Of a stretch of DNA of 64,000 nucleotides, positions 48,417 through 58,585 are shown piece by piece. The translations under genes and the position numbers were made by a program. Position 1 is the stretch's first letter. The number at the start of each line of letters is the position of its first letter. The notes below the pieces were generated by a model. It worked only from the letters and a program-made list of their open reading frames with translations. It searched no databases and was not told where the DNA came from. Source of the stretch: Bacteroidota bacterium (GTDB lineage Bacteria; Bacteroidota; Bacteroidia; Flavobacteriales_D; Crocinitomicaceae); NCBI GenBank assembly GCA_016866255.1, contig VGMY01000002.1, positions 1 through 64,000 of the forward strand. The letters run 5' to 3'.

Positions 48417-50719
48417 ATGAACAAACTTTGAAGGGTTTAATCATCTTTTTTCTTATGATTTTTTGTCACCTTCATTCAGAGCTTGGTATGGCTCAGAAGA
48501 AAGTAGGCTTGGTTCTAAGCGGTGGGGGAGCCTCGGGTCTTGCCCACATCGGGGTTTTGAAAGCCTTGGAAGAGCATCATATACCGATTGATTATATCTG
48601 TGGGACATCGGTTGGAGCTTTTGTAGGTGCCATGTATGCCTGTGGAATGAGTCCTTGGGAAATGGAAGCCTTGGTGACCTCGCAACGGTTTCAGAATCTC
48701 TCCTTAGGAATTGTTCCAACCGGAAGAAGGTATTTGTACCGGGAACGTTATCCGGATGCTTCTATGATTTCCTTTCCCTTTTCCTTTGACTCGCTGTTAA
48801 GCAATTCCTTGCCTATGAATTTTGTAAATCCTATGGCCTTGGATTTTGAAATGTTTCGTTTGATAGGACAAATTGGCGTTGTAAAAATGAGCGACTTCGA
48901 CCAACTCTTGGTTCCGTATCGCTGCATAGCCAGTGATGTTGCGCGGAAAAGACCGGTAGCATTTGGTCGAGGTGATTTAAATGCTGCCGTTCGTGCTTCA
49001 ATGACCTATCCGTTGTATTTGAATCCCATTAAAATCGATGGTGTAATTTATTTTGATGGCGGCTTATACAACAATTTCCCCATCGATGTGATGTATCAAA
49101 CGTTTCATCCCGATTTTATCATCGGCAGCAACGTTTCTACCAATACCCAAGTGAAAGATGAGCAAGATTTTCTCGGTTTATTGGACCAATTAACTCGGTT
49201 CCCCACGATTTACAAACTTCCTTGCAAGGATGCGATTATCATTCAGCCAAAGTTAGAGGTTGGAACTTTTGACTTTTCGAAAGCTACTGAAGCCATTGAA
49301 TCGGGTTACCGTCAAACCCTCTTAGCATTAGATTCAATCAAGATGGAAGTCAAAGATTCTGCCAATTCAACAACCTTAGGAGAGCGTCGAGCCGCTTTCA
49401 AAAAATCCACAAATGAATTTTTGGCTACCGCAATTTCCGTTAATGTGGAAAATCCGAAGGCAGCTCAATATGTTACTCGTTCCATGCTGGGAGCGAGGCA
49501 AAGGCGCTTTATGAATTGGAATCAACTGGAACAACGCTACTATAAATTGCATTCTTCTGAGCAAATCGATTTTATTTTTCCTCGTTTGAACCAACAATCG
49601 GACAATACTTACAAGCTCGACCTGAACGTGAAAAAATCGAAGCCCTTCAAACTTAGAATTGGGGGGCATTTATCCTCGCGTCCTGTGAACATGGGATACC
49701 TTGGATTAACGTATCGGCACCTTGGAAGGGTGGCAAGTGCCCTTCACGCGGAATCGTATTTTGGAAAATTCTACGGTTCTGTGAGGACTGAATGGAATGT
49801 CGATTTCCCCGGCATTTTCCCGGTGAGCACCAATGCCTATTTTACCATGAATCGTTGGGATTATTACCGCAGTTATGCGACGTTTTTTGAAGACGTGAAA
49901 CCGTCTTTTCTTGTGCAAAATGAAATGTACTTCGGTCTCAAGTTTAAGCATCCTATCTTGACGAATTCCCGCGGCGAACTCGATGTTCGGATGTTTTCCT
50001 TGGAAGATGATTACTACCAAACCATGAACTTTCTCAGCACGGATACCACGGATGAGACAATTTTAAAGGGAAACCTGGTTTCGTATGAAATTACCGACAA
50101 CGCTCTTAATCGTAAGCAATTCGCAAGCGAGGGACACTTCTTTACGTTAAAAGCAAAATTTTTGTCCGCCATGGAAACAAGTGTTCCTGGTACCACAGCT
50201 CAATTTGATTCAACCGTCCGTAAACAACACGATTGGTTAAACCTAAACATAGAAGGGCAGTATTATTTTTTAACCCTTCCTAAATTGCACGTAGGTTTTC
50301 ACGGAAAAGCCATGCTGAACTCGCAGTCCTTGTTCGCCAATTACACGGCCAGTTTGCTGTCGATGCCTACCCTAAACGTAATTCCTGATTTGGAAACGTA
50401 TTTTTTTAAGGAATACCGGTCACCCCAGTTCCTTTGTTTAGGCGTGAATGCTGTTTTTCCTTTGGTTAAATCCTTTGAAGCGCGCATCGATGCCTACTTT
50501 TACCAGCCTTTTGTGGTGCTTGCAAAACAGAACGACGGTTCCATTGCTTACGAAAAACCCTTTCAAGCGAACAGTTTCCTCGGCTCGGCCAGTTTACTCT
50601 TTTTTACTCCGTTAGGTCCCTTGAGAGCCACCGTGAATTATTTTCCCTTGGTTTCAAAACCGTGGAATTTTCAACTGAGTTTTGGCTATGTTCTGTTCAA
50701 TGAACGTGCGGTTCGGTAG
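48401..50719 (+). CDS. Patatin-like phospholipase with outer-membrane barrel C-terminus
   Basis: VGLVLSGGGASGLAHIGVL, GTSVGAFVGA, DGGLYNNFPID; long beta-rich C-terminus. The N-terminal extension overlaps the divergent gene, so the true start may be internal. Confidence 0.88.
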   Translation: MYFCANEQTLKGLIIFFLMIFCHLHSELGMAQKKVGLVLSGGGASGLAHIGVLKALEEHHIPIDYICGTSVGAFVGAMYACGMSPWEMEALVTSQRFQNLSLGIVPTGRRYLYRERYPDASMISFPFSFDSLLSNSLPMNFVNPMALDFEMFRLIGQIGVVKMSDFDQLLVPYRCIASDVARKRPVAFGRGDLNAAVRASMTYPLYLNPIKIDGVIYFDGGLYNNFPIDVMYQTFHPDFIIGSNVSTNTQVKDEQDFLGLLDQLTRFPTIYKLPCKDAIIIQPKLEVGTFDFSKATEAIESGYRQTLLALDSIKMEVKDSANSTTLGERRAAFKKSTNEFLATAISVNVENPKAAQYVTRSMLGARQRRFMNWNQLEQRYYKLHSSEQIDFIFPRLNQQSDNTYKLDLNVKKSKPFKLRIGGHLSSRPVNMGYLGLTYRHLGRVASALHAESYFGKFYGSVRTEWNVDFPGIFPVSTNAYFTMNRWDYYRSYATFFEDVKPSFLVQNEMYFGLKFKHPILTNSRGELDVRMFSLEDDYYQTMNFLSTDTTDETILKGNLVSYEITDNALNRKQFASEGHFFTLKAKFLSAMETSVPGTTAQFDSTVRKQHDWLNLNIEGQYYFLTLPKLHVGFHGKAMLNSQSLFANYTASLLSMPTLNVIPDLETYFFKEYRSPQFLCLGVNAVFPLVKSFEARIDAYFYQPFVVLAKQNDGSIAYEKPFQANSFLGSASLLFFTPLGPLRATVNYFPLVSKPWNFQLSFGYVLFNERAVR

Positions 50720-50746
50720 AAAAATTACCTTTGTAAAAAATTCGCC

Positions 50747-51805
50747 TTGGAACCTATAATTTGCGGAATTCAACAAGTGGGTATTGGTGTTCCAGATGTT
50801 CAAGAAATATGGACTTGGTATCGTACCATGTTTGGCGTGGATGTTCGGATTTTTGAAGAGGCGGCTGAGGCGCCTTTGATGATTCAATATACGGGCGATA
50901 AGGTGCAAGCGCGCACCGCTACCCTTGCCTTGAGCATGGACGGCGGAGGAGGCTTTGAAATCTGGCAATACACTAGCCGAAATACCGAAAAACCAACCTT
51001 TGAAGTGCAGTTGGGCGATTTAGGTCTTTTTTCGTGTAAAATTAAATCGCGCGACGTGCGCAGCTCCTACAATTACATGGTTCAGCAAGGAGTCAAAATC
51101 TTAGGTTCTCTTTCTAATTCACCCGACGGTTCGTTAACCTATTTTGTCGAAGATCCGAACGGAAATCCTTTTCAAATTGTAGAAGGTTCCGGTTGGTTCA
51201 CGGCCACAGGTCATCCCTCAAATTGCGGAGGCGTGGCTGGAATTATCATCGGTGTGTCGTCCATAGAACAATCGTTGAAGTTATACCGCGACGTCCTAGG
51301 CTATGAAACGGTGGTCTACGATGTTACGGGTTCTTTCGAGGATTTCTCTCCGCTATCGCAAGGAACCTTCCGACGGGTTAAGTTAATTCACCGCGAGGCG
51401 AGAAAAGGTCCTTTTGCGAAATTGCTAGGACCGACCTCCATTGAATTGGTTCAAGCCATGGACCGCACCGATGTGAAACGCATCTTTGAAAACCGTTTTT
51501 GGGGCGATTGGGGCTTTATTCATTTGTGCTTTGATATTCAAGGAATGGACGCCCTGAAACGTAAATGTGAGCAAGCGGGATTCCCTTTCACGGTGGACAG
51601 TGCCAATACCTTCGATATGGGGGAGGCAGGGGGTCGATTTTCCTATATCGAAGACCCCGATGGTGCGTGGGTTGAATTCGTGGAAACCCACAAAGTACCG
51701 GTGATAAAGAAAATCGGTTGGTACCTCAACTTGAAAAACCGTCAACCCGGTAAATTCCTACCCAATTGGATGCTGAAAGCCATGGCTTTTAACCGCGTGA
51801 AGTAG
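50747..51805 (+). CDS. Tandem VOC (glyoxalase-fold) domain protein
   Basis: IQQVGIGVPDVQEIWTWY..., YFVEDPNGNPFQIVE, IEQSLKLYRDVLGYETVVYD, YIEDPDGAWVEFVE. Confidence 0.75.
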   Translation: MEPIICGIQQVGIGVPDVQEIWTWYRTMFGVDVRIFEEAAEAPLMIQYTGDKVQARTATLALSMDGGGGFEIWQYTSRNTEKPTFEVQLGDLGLFSCKIKSRDVRSSYNYMVQQGVKILGSLSNSPDGSLTYFVEDPNGNPFQIVEGSGWFTATGHPSNCGGVAGIIIGVSSIEQSLKLYRDVLGYETVVYDVTGSFEDFSPLSQGTFRRVKLIHREARKGPFAKLLGPTSIELVQAMDRTDVKRIFENRFWGDWGFIHLCFDIQGMDALKRKCEQAGFPFTVDSANTFDMGEAGGRFSYIEDPDGAWVEFVETHKVPVIKKIGWYLNLKNRQPGKFLPNWMLKAMAFNRVK

Positions 51806-52123
51806 TACAGGACCATGAATAATTCTTTTTAAAATATTCATTTTGCACTTTCTGTTGAGCATTTTTAGAATATATTGCTCAATTTGTTGTGCGTTTTGTA
51901 TAATCAAGGGAGGATTGCAAGTTAAACTTATCTCAATGTTATTCCTTTATGGGCCTTTGGAATGAATTATTGAGCCGTGGAAGTAAGACCGAGCAGGATG
52001 AAAAAGGTTGGTGAATTTTATCGCCGTTCAAGATATTATTTTACTGTTGCTTGCTACACAATAAATTGAAATTGAGTAATTTATTGGTTATTTTTGAGTC
52101 AAGTCAAATATTGTATTTATAAA

Positions 52124-53659
52124 ATGCTTAAACTATTCTTCGCATTATGCTGCTACTCCGCCATTCATTCGCAATGTACTCCCCCTGTTGGCGCTGTTGC
52201 AGCCAATCCAAACACGGTGTATTATGCCGGCGGAAGCTGTACTTTTTACGATGCTCAGTGCAATCCATTGTTGGTTGCACCTGCGGGTGAAGCATCATGG
52301 TCATGTTCACCAGCACTAGCGGCGTGGGTATTGGTTTCGCCAGTCGCAGGCGGATATTATGAGTTCCCTCATTATGGAAACAACATGCCTCAGATAAATT
52401 TTAACCGCTACATGAATCCATTTTGGAATTGTGACACCATTTACAACGAATTAATTTTTCTGGATGGAGTAGGTTCAAGTGCTCATTTAATGTTTGAACC
52501 AGCCCAAGTCATTTCAGTCAAGAACTACAATTACAATACGTCCTTTTCTCAAGGAGTCGATTATCAGCTGAATGGAAATACCATTACTCAGATAAGTCCC
52601 AATGTATCCACTACGGTAACCACTACCTTTGGCAGCGGATTGGAAAATAAACAGCACAGTTCATGGACCAATGTTACGTATATTCCCAATCGATCCAATT
52701 GGAATGCCAACAACAATTTAACTTATCGCGGTCAACAGTTACCAAAGACGATGGCAAAATTGCAGAACCAACTTCCATTAACCGTTCAGGCGATTGGAAT
52801 GTCCATTACCTGCGGTTTGAATGTGAGCGGTTTCATCGGTGATCCGAATAATTTTCAAGCCAATGTCCCCTACATGCATAGTTACATCGATATGCTTGGC
52901 ACAAAACTTAATCAAGTTTTTGGAAATAATACCAGCATGCTCAACAGTTCTTGTGGCGGCAAAACGATTGCATGGGTCGATAATTATTGTGAGCCATTGG
53001 TGAATCCTAATAACCCTGACTTGGTGATCATCGACATGGGAATGAATGATATTTGGGGAACATCAACGGCGTCATTTATGAACAGCTTACAATCAGCAAT
53101 GAATAAAATGAAAACCCATAACCCTGACGTTGAATTTATTTTAATTTCGAACATGTTGCCGGATGTCAACGGAATGGGGGCTCCTGCGAACGGTGCAATG
53201 GATATGTACGGATTTAGAGCAGCCATGTTGAATTTGGATACCGTAGGTACCGTAGTGTTCGATATGACTTCGATGAGCGACACGATTTATCAGCGCAAAG
53301 GTGCCAATCACTGCACGGCCAATTCCCTTCATCCAAATGACTATTTGGCACGATGGTACGCTCAAGGGTTATTTGAAATATTCAACGAGCCACAAGGGTC
53401 AAAACTGGACGAAACAGCCTACAGCGATGTTGAAATCTTCCCCAATCCGGCTCTAGGATCATTTACCTTGGATCTAGGTAAAGGGAGTATTCCCGCAACC
53501 ATTGCTTTATTCGATTTGAATGGCCATAAGGTTTTTGAGGCGGAGCAAAACGAACCGATTTTGATATATGATTTAAAATCCAACATTCAAGCAGGAAATT
53601 ATCTATTAAAAATTTCAAATGGAAAACAATCTTCGGAAAAACTACTTCAGATTCGATAA
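52124..53659 (+). CDS. Secreted SGNH/GDSL hydrolase with T9SS tail
   Basis: Preferred start MLKLFFALCCYSAIHSQ; IGMSITCGLN, VIIDMGMNDIW, NSLHPNDY; C-terminal VEIFPNPALGSFTLD...EKLLQIR. Confidence 0.8.
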   Translation: MLKLFFALCCYSAIHSQCTPPVGAVAANPNTVYYAGGSCTFYDAQCNPLLVAPAGEASWSCSPALAAWVLVSPVAGGYYEFPHYGNNMPQINFNRYMNPFWNCDTIYNELIFLDGVGSSAHLMFEPAQVISVKNYNYNTSFSQGVDYQLNGNTITQISPNVSTTVTTTFGSGLENKQHSSWTNVTYIPNRSNWNANNNLTYRGQQLPKTMAKLQNQLPLTVQAIGMSITCGLNVSGFIGDPNNFQANVPYMHSYIDMLGTKLNQVFGNNTSMLNSSCGGKTIAWVDNYCEPLVNPNNPDLVIIDMGMNDIWGTSTASFMNSLQSAMNKMKTHNPDVEFILISNMLPDVNGMGAPANGAMDMYGFRAAMLNLDTVGTVVFDMTSMSDTIYQRKGANHCTANSLHPNDYLARWYAQGLFEIFNEPQGSKLDETAYSDVEIFPNPALGSFTLDLGKGSIPATIALFDLNGHKVFEAEQNEPILIYDLKSNIQAGNYLLKISNGKQSSEKLLQIR

Positions 53660-55559
53660 AATATGGTTAACAATGTTCTGTTTTGTAGCTTCTTTTGAAG
53701 CGCATAGCACCACCTATTATGTTAGCCCAAATGGGAACAATAGCAGCGGATTAAGTCCTAACAGCGCGTGGAACGCAATTTCCTCAGTTAACAATTTCAT
53801 GTTTGCTCCCGGTGACTCCCTTCTTTTTGAGGGTAATTTCAGTTACACCGGTAACCTCGAATTCGATGCCTTGGATGCAAATAATCCAAATAACCCTTTT
53901 TTTATTGGTTCCTATGGGAATGGAATTGCTACGATTCAAACCCTCACCACGGCAAAATGTGGTTTCAAGGCGACTAATACCCAAGGATTCATTTTGAAAA
54001 ATTTGATGTTTCAAGGACCAGGTGTTGGAATGGCGTCGAACAGTGACGGCGTTTTATTCTACACGGACTTACCGACTGGATATCTTAGAAATATCCAGCT
54101 GAATAACATTGAGGTTACTGGATTTGGATATTGTGGAATTCGCTTCTATTCCAATTGGTCAGCATCGGTCAATTCTGGTTTTCGAAATGTGAAAATTGAT
54201 TCTTGTACGGTTCATGATTGCCGCGAAAATGGGATTGTGAGCATCGCCTACGATACGCAAAATTCTACCAACTATCAACATTACGGTTTCCAGATCAAAC
54301 ATACCAAGGTTCATGATATTACCGGCTATTCAGCGAATTCTCATAAAGGAAGTGGTATTGTTTTATCCCAAATCGACTCAGCATTAATCGAACGTTGTGT
54401 GGTATACAATACCGGAAGCCAAAATACTGCTTGTGGTGGTCCTGGAGGTATTTGGGTCTATGCGGCGAACCATATTATTATCCAGTTCAATGAAAGCCAT
54501 CACAATAAATCGGGTTCCGGAAATGGATGCGACGGTTTAGGTTTTGATTTGGACGGCGGAACAACCAATTCCGTATTGCAATACAATTATTCTCATGACA
54601 ACGATGGTGCGGGTATTTTGTTAGGAAATTTCCCGGGTGCACGACCTTGGGGAAGCAATTTGGTTCGGTATAATTTTAGCGTGAACGATGCCAGAACCAA
54701 CAACAGTTCTGTTACCCTTTTTACCGCACCTGGAACTCAATGGTCGGGCCTCAGAATTCATAACAATACGGTTATAACCTCTTCCTCTAACACGAATAAC
54801 TATCCTACTTTTGGAGCGTTTCAGATGACCGATTACGGTAGCACCATGGCAGGGGTTGAATGCTACAATAACCAGTTCATTACCGATGGATTGCCATTGA
54901 TTAATGTTCCCGCGACCTTTTTAGGCGATGAACCAAGATTCATCAATAACCTCTACTGGTCTAATGGTCAAACACCGGAGTTTTTTTATGGAAGTTCTCA
55001 TAGCTCATTGGCTTCTTTCCGCACCGCAGGGAATTATTGTGAAAAATGGTTGAACAATGATTATGGCATAGTATCCAATCCACAGTTAACCAATTTATGG
55101 AACCCTGCACCTATTTTGTATCCAAACCCAACAGAATCCCTTATGAGCTATCGCCTTACTTCAAATTCACCTGCTATTAACCAAGGCTTAGATTTGTATA
55201 CCATGTTCGGCATTGGCAGTTTCATGGATTATTTTTGGCATTCACTCCCATTAGGCGCAACCTATGAGATTGGTGCAGAAGAAGGAGTTTTTTTACAGGT
55301 GGGTTTAGCACAGAATAGCGATTTTGACCGGTTTAATGTGCTTCCAAACCCCATAAGGTCGAACGCTGTTTTTCAAGTGTCAAACTTCGAAAACATTCGA
55401 AAAATTTCCATTTATGATATGCAGGGAAGGATTCAATATATGAACGGTGAAGCGTTGGACGTTCCCATTAAAGCAGATTTCGGAAAGGGTTATTTTTTCT
55501 TAAAAATTTCAACCACATCAGGGCAGGAATTAACCTTACCTATGCTCGTGATTGATTAA
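53619..55559 (+). CDS. Secreted right-handed parallel beta-helix protein with T9SS tail
   Basis: YYVSPNGNNSSGLSPNSAWNAISSVNNF...; repeated helix turns; C-terminal FNVLPNPIRSNAVFQV...LPMLVID. The true start may be the ATG at 53673. Confidence 0.8.
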   Translation: MENNLRKNYFRFDKIWLTMFCFVASFEAHSTTYYVSPNGNNSSGLSPNSAWNAISSVNNFMFAPGDSLLFEGNFSYTGNLEFDALDANNPNNPFFIGSYGNGIATIQTLTTAKCGFKATNTQGFILKNLMFQGPGVGMASNSDGVLFYTDLPTGYLRNIQLNNIEVTGFGYCGIRFYSNWSASVNSGFRNVKIDSCTVHDCRENGIVSIAYDTQNSTNYQHYGFQIKHTKVHDITGYSANSHKGSGIVLSQIDSALIERCVVYNTGSQNTACGGPGGIWVYAANHIIIQFNESHHNKSGSGNGCDGLGFDLDGGTTNSVLQYNYSHDNDGAGILLGNFPGARPWGSNLVRYNFSVNDARTNNSSVTLFTAPGTQWSGLRIHNNTVITSSSNTNNYPTFGAFQMTDYGSTMAGVECYNNQFITDGLPLINVPATFLGDEPRFINNLYWSNGQTPEFFYGSSHSSLASFRTAGNYCEKWLNNDYGIVSNPQLTNLWNPAPILYPNPTESLMSYRLTSNSPAINQGLDLYTMFGIGSFMDYFWHSLPLGATYEIGAEEGVFLQVGLAQNSDFDRFNVLPNPIRSNAVFQVSNFENIRKISIYDMQGRIQYMNGEALDVPIKADFGKGYFFLKISTTSGQELTLPMLVID

Positions 55560-55561
55560 CG

Positions 55562-55925
55562 TTATTCCACCACCAAGCGACGCACCATGCCGTCGATTTC
55601 GATAAGGTAAACGCCCGAGGCCCAAGGGGCATGAATCACTGGTGAAATACCGCTTACTATTCCATCGGCCACGTGCTGCCCCATGCCATTGGTCACGGTA
55701 TAGCTTTTTCCGACCCAGCCATCGCTTAGAACAATCCAAAAGGACGCTTCGCAAGGATTCGGAAATACGATAAAACCTTCTGCCTCAAGGGTGATTAAAT
55801 TGACCCCGATGAGTTGACGTTTGGCCCATGAACGACTCGTATTTTGGGTTGAGGTCAAGAAAATGGCGGTGTAGCCTTTTAAACTCCCAACTTTTGGGCT
55901 AAACTCTTTGAGAATTTCAGGAAAA
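55562..55925 (-). pseudogene. Orphan T9SS type A C-terminal tail (relic of a larger secreted protein)
   Basis: Frame reads FFPEILKEFSPKVGSLKGYTAIFLTSTQ...EGFIVFPNPCEASFWIVLSDGW...GVYLIEIDGMVRRLVVE: sorting-domain sequence with no signal peptide or passenger domain. Confidence 0.6.
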
Positions 55926-55941
55926 AAATATTATTCGAGCC

Positions 55942-56805
55942 TTATTCTTCTTGTACCTCGAGGAAAACACGTCTTCGACTTATCCACAACATAAAAACAG
56001 CCATAGATGCACCCATGATCAAGATGGATATGCGCTCCCATCCTTCCAACGAAAACGAAATTCTCAAAAGAAATGTCGCAAGTACATAACCTGAGTTTCG
56101 TATGATGAGTATGGTATTCTGTAAATTTTTTGCGCTGCTGAGAAGTAAAATAACATCAGCAAAGGTAAGAAGGGTAAAAAACTCGCGGTAAAAAACGTGG
56201 GAGGGGTTCTCTAATTCTTGATGGTTCGAGGAAAACCTAATGAGGTCGAGGAGCCAATCCGAGAATGAAAAAATGGAAAGTCCAAAAAAGATAATCATGA
56301 GCACCGTTGCCATTTTGTCTTTAAGTGCCACAAAGCGTTCCGAGAGTTGAAACTTGTGATCGACTCGACTGGCATCAATGCGATGAAATAACCAGACAAG
56401 AAGCATAAGGATAATAAAGCCGCTAAGATCTTTAATCAATTCGCTGCTCATGAGCAAATTTGTGCCTTCGGTGAGTCCGCCTGCATCTTTAAAACAATTC
56501 CTTAGCAAAATAAGTGCCATAATTTCCAACTGTTTGGAAATGCTTTTTGTGTAACTTTTGCGTAAGTAGTAAATCAGCAAATACACTTCATAAACCAATA
56601 GGGAACTAAACGGGGAAAACAAAGCGGAGAAAGGATTCCCAAAAAGATTTTTGGGAAAATACTGTGGATCAAGCCAACCTAATTTGAGTAAAAAAATGAT
56701 GCTTGCGTGGATGATGAACGTGGAGATACCAAAGTAAAGCGTAAGTATTTCGAAACGGGATTTAAAAGTGGAAGAAAATAACATGCTTTCTTTTCTAATT
56801 ATCAT
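55942..56805 (-). CDS. Multi-pass membrane protein, unknown function
   Basis: Several hydrophobic helices; no recognisable motif. Confidence 0.65.
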   Translation of the reverse strand: MIIRKESMLFSSTFKSRFEILTLYFGISTFIIHASIIFLLKLGWLDPQYFPKNLFGNPFSALFSPFSSLLVYEVYLLIYYLRKSYTKSISKQLEIMALILLRNCFKDAGGLTEGTNLLMSSELIKDLSGFIILMLLVWLFHRIDASRVDHKFQLSERFVALKDKMATVLMIIFFGLSIFSFSDWLLDLIRFSSNHQELENPSHVFYREFFTLLTFADVILLLSSAKNLQNTILIIRNSGYVLATFLLRISFSLEGWERISILIMGASMAVFMLWISRRRVFLEVQEE

Positions 56806-56825
56806 TGTTAAGGTGCCAAAACCAT

Positions 56826-58409
56826 CTAAAGTTTGATTTGCGGTCCTGCTTTTAATATGTTCAACGGGGTTTGAGCTTCAAATTTTTCAAAATTTTTATT
56901 AAATTTTTCAGCCAAATTTCGGGCTGTTTGGTCGTACAATTTCTTGTTTTTCCAAGTGTTTCGCGGGTTGAGCAATGCGGTAGGAACTCCCTCGCACACC
57001 GTGGGAATTGCCAGGTCAAACATGGCTATGGTTTCGTAGGGAACGCTGTCGAGTTTTCCTGACAGCGCAGCCGTTATCATGGCCCTAGTGTAACTAAGCT
57101 TAATACGACTTCCAAGGCCATAACTACCTCCTGTCCAACCGGTGTTTATCAACCAAACTCGAATGTCCGTTCCCTCCAATTTTTCCCCCAACAATTCCGC
57201 ATATTTAGCGGGATGAAGGGGAAGAAAAGCCGCGCCAAACCCCGCAGAAAAGGTTGTGGTGGGCTCGGAAATTCCTACTTCTGTTCCGGCAACTTTTGCG
57301 GTGTAGCCTGACATGAAATGGTACATGGCTTGATCCTTGTTTAAACGCGAAATCGGTGGCAGTACTCCAAAGGCATCTGCTGTTAGAAAAAAGATGTTCT
57401 TAGGAGTACAACCGACGGATGGTACAACAATGTTGCCAATGTGATCGATCGGATAGGAAACTCGCGTGTTTTCCGTAATGGAACTATCGTAATAATCCGG
57501 TTCGTTGGAGCCTTTTTTGAAACCAATGTTCTCCAACAGAGCTCCGGGTTTGATGGCATCGAATATTTGAGGTTCCTTTTCGTGGCTTAAATCGATCGTT
57601 TTTGCATAGCATCCCCCTTCGAAATTGAATATCTCATCGTGTGCCCAACCGTGTTCATCGTCTCCTATTAATCGCCGCTTAGGGTCTGATGATAAGGTGG
57701 TTTTGCCGGTACCGGATAATCCAAAGAAAATCGCTGTATCACCGTCTTGCCCAATGTTGGCGGAACAATGCATGGAAAGCACGTTTTTTTCTCGAGGCAG
57801 CAAATAATTCAACGCGGAAAAAATGCTTTTTTTAATCTCTCCGGTATAACCTGTTCCGCCGATGAGGACCATTTTTCGGGAGAAGTTCAATACCACAAAA
57901 TTAGCCTGGCGTGTTTCATCCAGCAAAGGATCTGCCAGGAATCCGGGCAAGCAAATCACCTGCCACTCGGCTTCAAAATATTTCAACTCTTCTTCATTTG
58001 GTCTTAGGAATATGTTGTAGGCGAAAAGGTTGGACCAGGGATATTCGGTAACCACGCGAAGTGGCATGCGGTACTTCAACGATGCGCAAGCATAAGCGTC
58101 GCGCACATAAAGTGGAATGTTACTGGCATAGTGCATCATTTTTTGGTACAGTCTCTCAAAGGCTTCAGGGCTGAAAGCAATATTGATATCGCCCCACCAA
58201 ACGTTGTCTTGAGTAAGATGGTCCTTGACGATAAAGCGGTCTTTAGGAGATCTTCCTGTGAATTTTCCGGTGTTGATTGCCAAGGTTCCATTGTGCGTGA
58301 GGCGTCCTTGTTGCAGTCGTAGGGTAAGTTCCGTTAGTTCATGCGGAGTAAGGTTCCAAAACTGCTGAGAGGTGGTATTTATTTCTGACTTAGTTTTTAA
58401 ACTTTCCAT
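56826..58409 (-). CDS. pckA: Phosphoenolpyruvate carboxykinase (ATP)
   Basis: FTGRSPKDRFIVKD, GLSGTGKTTLSSDPKRRLIGDDEHGW, INTGWTGGSYGLGSRIKLSYTRAMI. Confidence 0.97.
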   Translation of the reverse strand: MESLKTKSEINTTSQQFWNLTPHELTELTLRLQQGRLTHNGTLAINTGKFTGRSPKDRFIVKDHLTQDNVWWGDINIAFSPEAFERLYQKMMHYASNIPLYVRDAYACASLKYRMPLRVVTEYPWSNLFAYNIFLRPNEEELKYFEAEWQVICLPGFLADPLLDETRQANFVVLNFSRKMVLIGGTGYTGEIKKSIFSALNYLLPREKNVLSMHCSANIGQDGDTAIFFGLSGTGKTTLSSDPKRRLIGDDEHGWAHDEIFNFEGGCYAKTIDLSHEKEPQIFDAIKPGALLENIGFKKGSNEPDYYDSSITENTRVSYPIDHIGNIVVPSVGCTPKNIFFLTADAFGVLPPISRLNKDQAMYHFMSGYTAKVAGTEVGISEPTTTFSAGFGAAFLPLHPAKYAELLGEKLEGTDIRVWLINTGWTGGSYGLGSRIKLSYTRAMITAALSGKLDSVPYETIAMFDLAIPTVCEGVPTALLNPRNTWKNKKLYDQTARNLAEKFNKNFEKFEAQTPLNILKAGPQIKL

Positions 58410-58585
58410 CGTTGAATGTTAAGTTATTATCCTCAGAGGCCATCACATTCCTGCTACAAATCTAACCTTAATTTCTCCACCCTACTAGAAATGGCCAATG
58501 TTTTGCTAACAATTTAATGATACAGTGTTCATAACAAAAGCAATGTATTAATGTTTAGCCGCGCCATAGTAGTACTTTCGTAAAA

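Noticed and set aside
51950-52015. Short plus-strand ORF MGLWNELLSRGSKTEQDEKGW
   Set aside because: Could be a truncated gene start, but 21 aa is too short to support any call.
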